This document shows positions 55,684-63,023 of a stretch of 64,000 nucleotides of DNA, piece after piece. Position 1 is the first letter of the stretch. Each line of letters starts with the position of its first letter. The position numbers and the translations under genes were made by a program. A model generated the notes under the pieces. It searched no databases and was not told the DNA's origin. It saw only the letters and a program-made list of their open reading frames with translations. The DNA is from CBDIHP01 sp965279195. GTDB lineage: Bacteria; Planctomycetota; Planctomycetia; Isosphaerales; Isosphaeraceae. The stretch covers positions 124,001-188,000 of the forward strand of contig CBDIHP010000044.1 in the NCBI GenBank assembly GCA_965279195.1, written 5' to 3'.

Positions 55684-56973
55684 ATGTCTGCATTCTTGAT
55701 GGTGTCCTTGCTCGTGCTGTCCGCCGATCCCACTTCGATCCGGGAGCCGGCCGCCGGCGTTGCGTGGGCGGTCGGCAGCACTCATGTCGTCGAGGCCGAT
55801 GGCAAGCCGGACGGCACGGTCTCGCTCTCGACCGACGGCGGCAAGACCTGGGCGAAGCTGGGCGAGGCGAAGGCCGGATCGTTCCGGTGGACGGTCGGGC
55901 CGGGCCCGGAGTCGGCCTCGGCGAGGCTCAGGCTGGAGCCGAAGGGGCAGGGGACTCCGATCGAGTCGGCCGCGTTCCGGATCATCCCCAGCCAGGAAGT
56001 GAAGGAGTATCGATGGGTGTCCGTGCAGCCGAAGGCCCGGTTCGCCCCGCGCGACGGCGCGGGGGCGCTGGTGTTCCGCGACCGGATGTGGTTTCTGGGC
56101 GGGTGGAACCCCGGCGACAGGAAGAACTTCCCGATGATCTGCAACAATGAAGTCTGGAGTTCGGCCGACGGCAAGGCCTGGGACCTGGTGAAGCCGAATA
56201 CGTTCTTCAACGCATCCTTCGATCCCAAGAGCGACTGGGAGGGCCGGCACACGGCGGGCTACGCGGTCTACAAGGAGAAGATGTGGATCGTCGGCGGGGA
56301 TGCGAACCAGAAGCACTACCAGAACGACGTCTGGCACTCCTCCGAAGGGATCAAATGGACCCTCGCCAACCCCGACCGCTCGCCGCCCTGGGCACCACGG
56401 GCGCTGCACACCACACTGGTTTTCCGGGATAAACTCTGGGTGGTCGGCGGCCAGACGATGCCGGCGTTTGGTGGCGGGCCGGAGAGATTCTACCGGGACG
56501 CGTGGACATCGACCGATGGTTCGAACTGGACCGAGGTGTCGATCAAAGAACCGTGCTGGAGCCCGCGCGGGATGATCGGCGGGGCGGCGGTGAAGGACGG
56601 CCGCATCTGGATCCTCGGCGGCGGCACCTACGACACGCCGACCACACCGCACCGCAACTTCTACAACGACGTCTGGAGCAGCCCCGACGGCCGGTCGTGG
56701 ACCCGCCACACGCCGCAGGCCCCCTGGGCGGCGCGGCAATACCACGACGTCGCCGTCTTCGACGACCGCCTCTGGGTCCTGGAAGGCTACTCCGGCGCCA
56801 ACCGCAACGACGCCTGGTACAGCCTCGACGGCGTGAACTGGTACGAGGTCCCCGGCACCCCCTGGGCCTCCCGCCACGCCGCGAGCGTTTATGTGTTCCA
56901 GGGCGGGCTCTGGATGGTCGCAGGCAACAACATGGAGTCGGACGTCTGGAAGCTCGTCAGGACAAACAAGTGA
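55684..56973 (+). CDS. Kelch-like beta-propeller protein, exported
   Basis: 429 residues. A short N-terminal hydrophobic stretch (MSAFLMVSLLVLSADP) suggests export. An N-terminal beta-sandwich-like region is followed by kelch-type blades, each with W-x-x-G-G or x-W-S-S-D-G: MWFLGGWNPG, MWIVGGDANQ, LWVVGGQTMP, IWILGGGTYD, LWVLEGYSGA, LWMVAGNNM, and the D-V-W repeats between them. Such propellers bind partners or substrates; no catalytic residues are seen. GGGGAG is upstream of the ATG at 55684. Confidence 0.88.
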   Translation: MSAFLMVSLLVLSADPTSIREPAAGVAWAVGSTHVVEADGKPDGTVSLSTDGGKTWAKLGEAKAGSFRWTVGPGPESASARLRLEPKGQGTPIESAAFRIIPSQEVKEYRWVSVQPKARFAPRDGAGALVFRDRMWFLGGWNPGDRKNFPMICNNEVWSSADGKAWDLVKPNTFFNASFDPKSDWEGRHTAGYAVYKEKMWIVGGDANQKHYQNDVWHSSEGIKWTLANPDRSPPWAPRALHTTLVFRDKLWVVGGQTMPAFGGGPERFYRDAWTSTDGSNWTEVSIKEPCWSPRGMIGGAAVKDGRIWILGGGTYDTPTTPHRNFYNDVWSSPDGRSWTRHTPQAPWAARQYHDVAVFDDRLWVLEGYSGANRNDAWYSLDGVNWYEVPGTPWASRHAASVYVFQGGLWMVAGNNMESDVWKLVRTNK

Positions 56974-56976
56974 TCT

Positions 56977-57016
56977 CGTAGGGTGTGGTGACCGCGTCCT
57001 CGCGGCCTCCGCACCG
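56977..57016. repeat. GTAGGGTGTGGTG palindromic repeat
   Basis: TAGGGTGTGGTG ... CCTCCGCACCG, with inner ACCGCGTCC / CTCGCGGCC partly pairing. It starts four bases after the kelch gene stop and ends just before the Uma2 gene stop, between convergent genes. Confidence 0.65.
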
Positions 57017-57019
57017 TTT

Positions 57020-57670
57020 TCAAGCGTCGAGTGTCCGGATCCAGGCCCGGACATCTCGGCCCCATCGCGTCTGATTCGTATTGCGACCCGCCCGAAGTCG
57101 CTCGCTCACCTGATCCAGCGGCAGGAACGGGAATGCCACACTCGCGGGGACATTTTCGTAACTGCGGTCCGACCGGAGGCGCAAGACCCGAAGCATCTGG
57201 CCATCGAATCGCCAGACCTCAGGGACTCCCAGCGCCGCGAGGATCGGGAGTCGGTCCAGAAGCGTGCGAGTCTCCTCCACTTCGATCATCAGATCTGGAG
57301 GCGGGTCGATCGAGAGATCCGGGAGACGCCCTTCCAGTGCAAGCGCGTTCTCACGCAGATAAAAACACTCGTCAGGCTCATATCCGCGTTCGAGATCCTC
57401 GCGCCGCCAGGTCGTCGAGGCGAGGCTGATCGCGGGGATGTCCAACTCTTCCGTCACGGCGATGAGGAACCTGGTCAGGAGCGACCTGTTCTGGTCATGC
57501 TCGGCCGAAGGTGACATAATTTCAAGCGTCCCCCGGTCGTAATTCGAGCGATACGGCCGGTCCCCGATGGTGTCGAGCCAGTGTTCGTAGTCCGCCCAGG
57601 TCAGGTTGCGGATCAGGATCGACGACCCGGCCGGGATGCTCGCGGGGTCGGGCAGGGATATGGTGCTCAT
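57020..57670 (-). CDS. Uma2 family protein
   Basis: 216 residues. DUF820/Uma2 text: YEHWLDTIGDRPYRSNYDRGTLEIMSPSAEHD in short conserved pieces, then RGYEPDECFYL, PPPDLMIEVEETR and GVPEVWRFDGQMLRVLRL. The E/D/E residues match the PD-(D/E)XK nuclease-like core assigned to the family; biological role unknown. GGGAGG precedes the ATG. It follows the zinc-finger/HTH gene by 18 bases and is probably the last gene of a three-gene operon. Confidence 0.9.
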   Translation of the reverse strand: MSTISLPDPASIPAGSSILIRNLTWADYEHWLDTIGDRPYRSNYDRGTLEIMSPSAEHDQNRSLLTRFLIAVTEELDIPAISLASTTWRREDLERGYEPDECFYLRENALALEGRLPDLSIDPPPDLMIEVEETRTLLDRLPILAALGVPEVWRFDGQMLRVLRLRSDRSYENVPASVAFPFLPLDQVSERLRAGRNTNQTRWGRDVRAWIRTLDA

Positions 57671-57688
57671 CCGGCGATCCTCCCGTCG

Positions 57689-58150
57689 TCAGGCCAGCGC
57701 CGCGACTTCCGCCGCGGCGGGCGTGGGCTGGCCGGCGTACTCCCGGAACGGACCCAGGTCGAAGTACGCCCGGAGCAGTAAGTCCATCGCCCGCTGCTGG
57801 ATCTGCCCGCCGCCCTCCCACCGCGACAGGGTGGACTCGGCGATCCTCAAGGCCGCGGCAAGTTGCTTCTGCGTCAGGCCCAGGGCCTCGCGCTTCGAGC
57901 GGATCTCGGCCGGTTGGAGCAGGCCGGCGGCGGAGCGGAGGGCGTCGCTGATCCGATCTTCTGATTCGTCGTCGAAGCTGATGTTCGAGCAATTCTCGCA
58001 ACGAAAGGCATTGAGATCGAGAAGGGCTAACTTGTAGGGACGTCCATCGTGACTCAGTTTGACTTCATAACGCGGTAAGACCGTGGGAGAGACGGCCTTC
58101 TGCCGGCAGTTGCCGCATCGACGAGGAAAGGGCCGGCTGGGTTCACTCAT
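57689..58150 (-). CDS. MqsA-like antitoxin: YgiT zinc finger plus XRE helix-turn-helix
   Basis: 153 residues. The N-terminal part has a CxxC pair (CGNC) and, at about 50-55, a second pair (CENC) that would bind zinc as in YgiT/MqsA proteins. The C-terminal part is an XRE-type helix-turn-helix (KREALGLTQKQLAAALRIAESTLSRWEGG). MqsA proteins are antitoxins and autorepressors. The gene lies three bases after the stop of the preceding gene, the order toxin-then-antitoxin as in mqsRA, followed by a Uma2 gene. Confidence 0.85.
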   Translation of the reverse strand: MSEPSRPFPRRCGNCRQKAVSPTVLPRYEVKLSHDGRPYKLALLDLNAFRCENCSNISFDDESEDRISDALRSAAGLLQPAEIRSKREALGLTQKQLAAALRIAESTLSRWEGGGQIQQRAMDLLLRAYFDLGPFREYAGQPTPAAAEVAALA

Positions 58151-58153
58151 GGC

Positions 58154-58522
58154 CTACGTCACCTGGGGATGGACATTGACAATTTCAACGCAGGGGAATT
58201 CCGGATCCTCGTCGATCAGACGCATCTCAACGAACAGGCCGTGCTGGAAGTCTGGGATTGGAAGGATGATCTTGTAGTAGAAGCGATAGTGAGTTCTATG
58301 GCCTTCTCGGGTTTCGATGACCTGCTTGACCTGCCCGCCAAATCGGACATAGGCGAGGACCTCGCGTCGGATCTCGGGAGGGGTCCATCCGAGCATGTCC
58401 GGAGCTTGGCGAATCCTCTGGGTAAGGGCATCGCTCGCCCAGGTCACGCAGTTGCTCAGGCCGGAAGTCAGAGCCTTGAAGACGAGCGAGTGCTCCTCGG
58501 GATCCATCATGGCTCTGGGCAT
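58154..58522 (-). CDS. Unknown protein upstream of the MqsA-like gene, possible toxin
   Basis: 122 residues from the ATG at 58522; ATG 58510, or 58645 further upstream, are alternatives. No family was recognised. Visible features are WTPPEIRREVLAYVRFG, a basic stretch (QVKQVIETREGHRTHYRFYYKI), and a C-terminal VEMRLIDEDPEFPCVEIVNVHPQVT. The position directly before a zinc-finger/HTH antitoxin-like gene suggests a toxin partner, as MqsR precedes MqsA, but sequence alone does not show it. Its stop is three bases before the antitoxin start. Confidence 0.6.
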   Translation of the reverse strand: MPRAMMDPEEHSLVFKALTSGLSNCVTWASDALTQRIRQAPDMLGWTPPEIRREVLAYVRFGGQVKQVIETREGHRTHYRFYYKIILPIPDFQHGLFVEMRLIDEDPEFPCVEIVNVHPQVT

Positions 58523-58678
58523 CCTAGGAGCCGAGTTGCTGTAAGTCAAGTCGGGCCTGGGTGGCTTCCATGAGTAGTATAGGACGCGACTCGTTGATGT
58601 TTTGAAAGAGTCGTTGTCGTTGCGGACGGATGCTACTTCGGCCACTCGGAGTCAACGGATCGAGGCGGAGGCTTTCGA

Positions 58679-58722
58679 AAAGAAATCGCCCCGGGTCCTG
58701 GATCTTTTTCCAGGACCCGGGG
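58679..58722 (-). terminator. Intrinsic terminator of nrdJ
   Basis: On the minus strand, the stem CCCCGGGTCCTGGA / TCCAGGACCCGGGG (58689-58702 and 58709-58722 on the plus strand) has 14 perfect pairs and a six-base loop, and is followed by CGATTTCTTTTC. It begins about 22 bases after the nrdJ stop. Confidence 0.88.
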
Positions 58723-58744
58723 GCGAGAGTGGGTCAACCGAGGC

Positions 58745-61700
58745 TCAGGAGCACCCCATGCTGTTCCCGCAGTTGAAGCAGCGGTAGCAGGTGCCGCAGC
58801 GGACGGTGATGGAGCCGCAGCTGTCGCAGGCGGGGGCGTCGGACTGGAAGCGGGCGAATTGCTCGTCCTGCTTCTCCAGGAGGGTGATGGGCTCGGTGAT
58901 GATCTGGACGCCGGGCTGCAGGGTCGCGGCGGGGGCGGAGGCGGACGAGCCGATGGCAGCCTGCTCGGCCTCGGCGTGATCGAGGTCGGCGGCGGTGGCC
59001 TTGCGGTGGCCGTTCACCTTGACCACGGGGGCCGCCGGGGCGGTGGGCTCGTCGTAGTCACGCTTGGGGGTATTGGCCTCGCGGTAGCCGTCGATGAACT
59101 CGATCCCAAGCCAGCGGAAGATGTAGTCGGTGATGCTCTTCGCGATGGGGATGTCCGGGTTCTTGGTGAAGCCCGAGGGCTCGAACCGGCTGTGGGCGAA
59201 CTTGGTCACGAAGACGTCGATGGGCACGCCGTACTGCAGGCCCATCGAGATCGACGTGCCGAGGACGTCCATCAGGCCGCCGATCGTCGACCCTTCCTTC
59301 GCCATCGTGATGAAGAGCTCGCCGGGGCGGCCGTCGGGGTAGAAGCCGACGGTGATGTAGCCCTCGTGGCCCTGGATGTCGAACTTGTGGGTCACGCTCT
59401 GCCGGGTGTGCGGCAGACGCTGCCGGCGCGGCTGGTTCACCGGGGCCGGGATGGGAGTCGGAACGGCCGCCACCGGGGCGGGGGCGGGAGACGGAGCGGG
59501 GGCCTGGGCCGCGGCGGCGGCCGCCTGCTTCTCCTGCTCCTTGGAGTCCGACTTGGTGTTCAAGGGCTGCGACCCCTTCGAACCGTCCCGGTAGATGGCG
59601 AGGGCCTTGAGCCCGAGGCGCCAGCCTTCGAGGTACGCCTCGCGGATGTCGTCGACCGATGCCTCGTTCGGGACGTTGCAGGTCTTCGAGATCGCACCCG
59701 AGAGGAACGGCTGGACGGCGGCCATCATCCGCAGGTGCCCGCGGAAGTGGATCGTACGGCCTCCCTGGGGCGGGGGGAAGGCACAGTCGAAGACCGGCAG
59801 GTGCTCGTCGAGCAGGCCGGGTGCCCCCTCGATCGTGTCGTTCCTGTCCACGAAGTCGAGGACGTCGCGGATCATCGGGTCGTCGTAGCCCAGCTTCTTC
59901 AGGGCCATCGGGACCGTCCGGTTGACGATCTTGAGCATCCCGCCGCCGGCCAGCGACTTGTACTTCACCAGGGCGATGTCGGGCTCGATGCCCGTGGTGT
60001 CGCAGTCCATCATGAACGCGATCGTCCCGGTCGGGGCGAGCACGGTCACCTGGCTGTTGCGGTAGCCGAACTTCCGGCCGGACTCGACGCACTCGTCCCA
60101 GACCTTCCGCGCGACGTCCACCAGGCTCGCCGGGGCCGACGGGTCGATCGACTCGACGGCGTCGCGGTGCATCTCCATGACCTTGAGCATCGGCTCGCGG
60201 TTCAGGGCGAAGCCGTCGAACGGACCGACGTGGCCGGCGTGCTCGGAGCTGGTCAGGTAGGCCTGGCCGTGCATGATCGAGGTGATCGCCGCCGCGAGGC
60301 CCCGGCCCTCGTTCGAGTCGTAGGGCAGGCCCTCCGACATGAGGAGGCTGCCGAGGTTCGCATAGCCCAGGCCCAGCGGCCGGAACTTGTGGCTGTTCGA
60401 GGCGATCCGATCGGTCGGGTAGCTGGCGTGGTCGACGAGGATCTCCTGCGCGGTGATGAAGACCCGGCAGGCGGCCCGGAACCGCTCGGCGTCGAACGTG
60501 CCGTCGTCGTTGCGGAACTTCATCAGGTTGATCGACGACAGGTTGCAGGCCGAGTCGTCGATGAACATATATTCAGAGCAGGGATTGCTGCTGTTGATCG
60601 GCGCGGTGTTGGGGCAGGTGTGCCACCGCTGGATCGTGTCCTCGTACTGCATGCCGGGGTCGCCGCAGTACCAGGTGCCCTCGGCGATGCCGTCCATGAG
60701 GCGGCGGGCCGGGTAGGTGTCGACCGGGCGGCCGGTGGTGACGGCGCGGGTGGTCCAGTCCTCGCCGGACTCGACGGCGCGGAGGAATGCGTCGGTGGCC
60801 CGGATGGTCAGGTTCGCGTTCTGGAACATGACCGACGAGTAGGCCTCGCCGTTGAAGTTGGCCTCGTAGCCGGCCTCGATCAGGGTGCGGGCCTTCTTCT
60901 CTTCCTTGGCCTTGCACTCGATGAATTCGAGGATGTCGGGGTGCCAGACCTTGAGCGTCTGCATCTTGGCGGCGCGCCGGGTCTTGCCGCCCGACTTGAT
61001 CACGCTGGCGATTGAGTCGTACACCCGCATGAAGCTGACCGGGCCCGACGGCTTGCCGCCGCCGGCGAGCTTCTCGCGGCTGGAGCGGAGGGTCGAGAGG
61101 TCGGTGCCGGTGCCCGAGCCGTACTTGAACAGCATGGCCTCGGACGTGGCCAGCCGCATGATGTCCTGCATGTCGTCGCCGACGCTCTGGATGAAGCAGG
61201 CGGACGACTGCGGGTACTGGTAGGCGCTCTCGGCCTTGATGACCTGGCGGGTCTCTTCATCCCAGCGCCAGTTGTTGGCGGGGCCGGCGATGCCGTACTT
61301 GTGGAAGAGGCCGACGTTGAACCAGACCGGCGAGTTGAACGAGCCGTACTGATTGAGGCAGAGGGCGGTCAGTTCGTTGTAGAACCGCTCGGCGTCGTCG
61401 CGGGTGGCGAAGTAGCCGTCTTCCTGGCCCCAGTCGGCGATGGTCCGGGTGACCCGGTCGACGAGCTGGCGCACGCTCGACTCGCGCTCGGGGGTATTGA
61501 CCTCGCCGTAGAAGTACTTGCTGACGACGACGTTGGTCGCCAGCAGGCTCCAGTTCTTGGGGATCTCGCAGTCGGTCTGGCGGAAGTAGACCCGACCCTT
61601 CTCGTCCTTGATCTCGGCCGAGCGGAGTTCCCACTCGACCTCATCGAACGGGCTCACGCCCTCGGTGCTGAAGACGCGGGGGACCGTCATCCCGAGGCGT

Positions 61701-61765
61701 CCCTGGCCGTTGCGCGTCTGGTGCTGATCCTTCAAGGTCGACGAACGATCCTCGACTGTAGCCAT
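58745..61765 (-). CDS. nrdJ: Adenosylcobalamin-dependent ribonucleotide reductase (class II)
   Basis: 1006 residues. Reduces ribonucleotides to deoxyribonucleotides using coenzyme B12. Barrel text includes SSACFIQSV (first redox Cys), NSSNPCSEYMF (thiyl-radical Cys and Glu), LGLGYANLGSLLM, PTGTIAFMMDCDTTGIEP and a second Cys (KTCNVPNEAS). The C-terminal part has a TSCPD-type domain (YITVGFYPDGRPGELFI, GSTIGGLMD) and ends in a Cys-rich zinc-ribbon-like tail (CDSCG, CGTCYRCFNCGNSMGC). The ATG at 61765 has GGAG seven bases upstream; ATG 61771 has none at good spacing. No cobalamin riboswitch was recognised upstream. Confidence 0.97.
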   Translation of the reverse strand: MATVEDRSSTLKDQHQTRNGQGRLGMTVPRVFSTEGVSPFDEVEWELRSAEIKDEKGRVYFRQTDCEIPKNWSLLATNVVVSKYFYGEVNTPERESSVRQLVDRVTRTIADWGQEDGYFATRDDAERFYNELTALCLNQYGSFNSPVWFNVGLFHKYGIAGPANNWRWDEETRQVIKAESAYQYPQSSACFIQSVGDDMQDIMRLATSEAMLFKYGSGTGTDLSTLRSSREKLAGGGKPSGPVSFMRVYDSIASVIKSGGKTRRAAKMQTLKVWHPDILEFIECKAKEEKKARTLIEAGYEANFNGEAYSSVMFQNANLTIRATDAFLRAVESGEDWTTRAVTTGRPVDTYPARRLMDGIAEGTWYCGDPGMQYEDTIQRWHTCPNTAPINSSNPCSEYMFIDDSACNLSSINLMKFRNDDGTFDAERFRAACRVFITAQEILVDHASYPTDRIASNSHKFRPLGLGYANLGSLLMSEGLPYDSNEGRGLAAAITSIMHGQAYLTSSEHAGHVGPFDGFALNREPMLKVMEMHRDAVESIDPSAPASLVDVARKVWDECVESGRKFGYRNSQVTVLAPTGTIAFMMDCDTTGIEPDIALVKYKSLAGGGMLKIVNRTVPMALKKLGYDDPMIRDVLDFVDRNDTIEGAPGLLDEHLPVFDCAFPPPQGGRTIHFRGHLRMMAAVQPFLSGAISKTCNVPNEASVDDIREAYLEGWRLGLKALAIYRDGSKGSQPLNTKSDSKEQEKQAAAAAAQAPAPSPAPAPVAAVPTPIPAPVNQPRRQRLPHTRQSVTHKFDIQGHEGYITVGFYPDGRPGELFITMAKEGSTIGGLMDVLGTSISMGLQYGVPIDVFVTKFAHSRFEPSGFTKNPDIPIAKSITDYIFRWLGIEFIDGYREANTPKRDYDEPTAPAAPVVKVNGHRKATAADLDHAEAEQAAIGSSASAPAATLQPGVQIITEPITLLEKQDEQFARFQSDAPACDSCGSITVRCGTCYRCFNCGNSMGCS

Positions 61766-61826
61766 GGACATTCTCCGGGGATATCTGTCCTGATTCTATC
61801 CGTCTTTCCCGAACGAACGTCCATTG

Positions 61827-61852
61827 GTGTACAAAAGCCGCAGAGTGTACAC
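61827..61852. promoter_or_regulatory. GTGTACA / TGTACAC inverted repeat upstream of nrdJ
   Basis: GTGTACA (61827-61833) and TGTACAC (61846-61852) are separated by 12 bases, so their centres are 19 bases apart, about two helical turns. Each half contains the palindrome TGTACA. It lies about 60-90 bases before the nrdJ start, the usual place for an operator. It does not match the NrdR box consensus (ACACWATATATWGTGT). Confidence 0.5.
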
Positions 61853-62220
61853 AAGAACAATCCGCCCGGTATCTCACTCGGTTGCGTTTCGGGGCCCGAT
61901 CCAGTCTTTCACGGAATTGCAGGTCCGCCAAGTCGTACAGCGGCGGCCTTCCGGATCCGTTGCGGAAAGAAGCGAACAAGCCCGAACTCCGGCGACGTTG
62001 AATACGGCTTCCCTGGCCAAGCGAGAGCGGAACCCGGACTCATCCGTGAGCAATGTCGCCAGTGACTGAGTATAAGACAAGCAGGCCAGGTCGGCGAGCG
62101 AGTTTGGAGAAGTTGGTGAAGAGAAGATGAGGAGGACGCCGCTTCTGGCGCGTATGGCGGAGGGGACGGACGCGACGGGCGTGCGGGGTTGGCCTGATTT
62201 GCCCATTGGGAGTGCGTTCC

Positions 62221-62270
62221 ACAAAAAGAGCCGGGCCCGATCCGCCCTCGGAGGGGGGATCGGGCCCGGC
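62221..62270 (-). terminator. Intrinsic terminator of rplU
   Basis: On the minus strand, the stem GCCGGGCCCGATCC / GGATCGGGCCCGGC (plus-strand 62230-62243 and 62257-62270) has 14 perfect pairs with a 13-base loop, followed by CTCTTTTTGT. It starts about 33 bases after the rplU stop. The strongest terminator in the window. Confidence 0.93.
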
Positions 62271-62302
62271 CCAATGTGGCATCAGGCGGTCAGGTGTCGG
62301 GA

Positions 62303-62614
62303 TCAGCCGACGACGCTGACGATCTGGACGCTGGTGTAGGGCTGGCGGTGGCCATTGCGGCGCCGCATGTTCTTGCGGCGGCGGAACTTCTGGATCGTGA
62401 TCTTCTTGTCGCGGAACTGCCGGACGACCTTGGCGACGACCTTGGCGCCGTCCAGGACGGGGGCGCCGATCTTCGGCTCGCCCTCGCCGGTGATGAGGAG
62501 CACCTTGGAGAAGACGACCTCGCCGCCCGGCTCGACGTCCCGGCGGTCGACGGTGATGGTGTCGCCCTGCTTGACCCGGTACTGGTGGCTCCCGTCCTCA
62601 AAAATCGCGTACAT
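62303..62614 (-). CDS. rplU: 50S ribosomal protein L21
   Basis: 103 residues, the usual length. MYAIFEDGSHQYRV at the start, QGDTITVDRR, GAPVLDGAKVVAKVV, and the basic KKITIQKFRRRKNMRRRNGHRQPYT stretch in short pieces are typical of L21, which binds 23S rRNA. AGGAG is upstream of the ATG. The usual partner rpmA (L27) does not follow; instead a strong terminator does. A longer in-frame extension to 63103 is a shadow through repeat DNA. Confidence 0.96.
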   Translation of the reverse strand: MYAIFEDGSHQYRVKQGDTITVDRRDVEPGGEVVFSKVLLITGEGEPKIGAPVLDGAKVVAKVVRQFRDKKITIQKFRRRKNMRRRNGHRQPYTSVQIVSVVG

Positions 62615-63023
62615 CCGTCCCAATCTCCTGGCCTGGCGACCCTTGCGGCGTGCTCGACACCCTGGACAACGGGTCGACCTGGGGCCGTCGCGGGGCAAAC
62701 AGTCGTGTGTCGAAATCCGAAATCGCCGGAACAAACCCAATTCGCGCGGAGCGCAGGGCGATCCACCGGCGAAAGGAACAATCCTAACGAAACCCGGGCC
62801 GTCGGGCAAGGGTGCTCGGCCCGATTCGGTGAGACCGCAAGCCTTGGATCTGGCCTCGATCGCCACCCCGGTTTCGAAAACGCGGGAACAAAGCCAATCC
62901 GGGCGGCCGGGTCCGGCCACCTGGAACTTGAGGTCGTCAAGATCCTCTCCGCCGCTACAATGCCCGCGATCCGGACCGAAATTGGCTTTGTTCCCGCACT
63001 TTTGCCCGCAGGCGAGGTCAAGG
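62615..63023. other. Divergent region with dispersed repeats
   Basis: 409 bases between rplU and a GT39-like gene. It holds three copies of the GGAACAAASCCAATT repeat: 62726-62745, 62881-62900 and, inverted, 62978-62997. The second and third form an inverted pair about 80 bases apart. No gene was seen. Confidence 0.6.
62726..62997. repeat. Three GGAACAAASCCAATT repeats, two inverted to each other
   Basis: Copy 1 is CCGGAACAAACCCAATTCGC (62726-62745). Copy 2 is CGCGGGAACAAAGCCAATCC (62881-62900). Copy 3 in reverse complement reads GCGGGAACAAAGCCAATTTC (62978-62997). Copies 2 and 3 share GCGGGAACAAAGCCAAT in opposite orientation. Confidence 0.8.

Larger units (their letters stand above)
61766..62302. 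other. Regulatory region between rplU and nrdJ
   Basis: 537 bases. The nrdJ-proximal part carries the GTGTACA inverted repeat (61827-61852); the rplU-proximal part carries a strong terminator (62221-62270). Between them the sequence is of mixed composition with no gene. Confidence 0.5.

Noticed and set aside
58745..61015. Plus-strand frame of 718 codons across nrdJ
   Set aside because: Antisense shadow of nrdJ, rich in Val/Asp/Arg/Gly; the minus-strand protein is a full class II reductase.
61766..62302. Cobalamin riboswitch upstream of nrdJ
   Set aside because: No B12-box-like conserved core was recognised on the minus strand; the region instead shows the GTGTACA inverted repeat.
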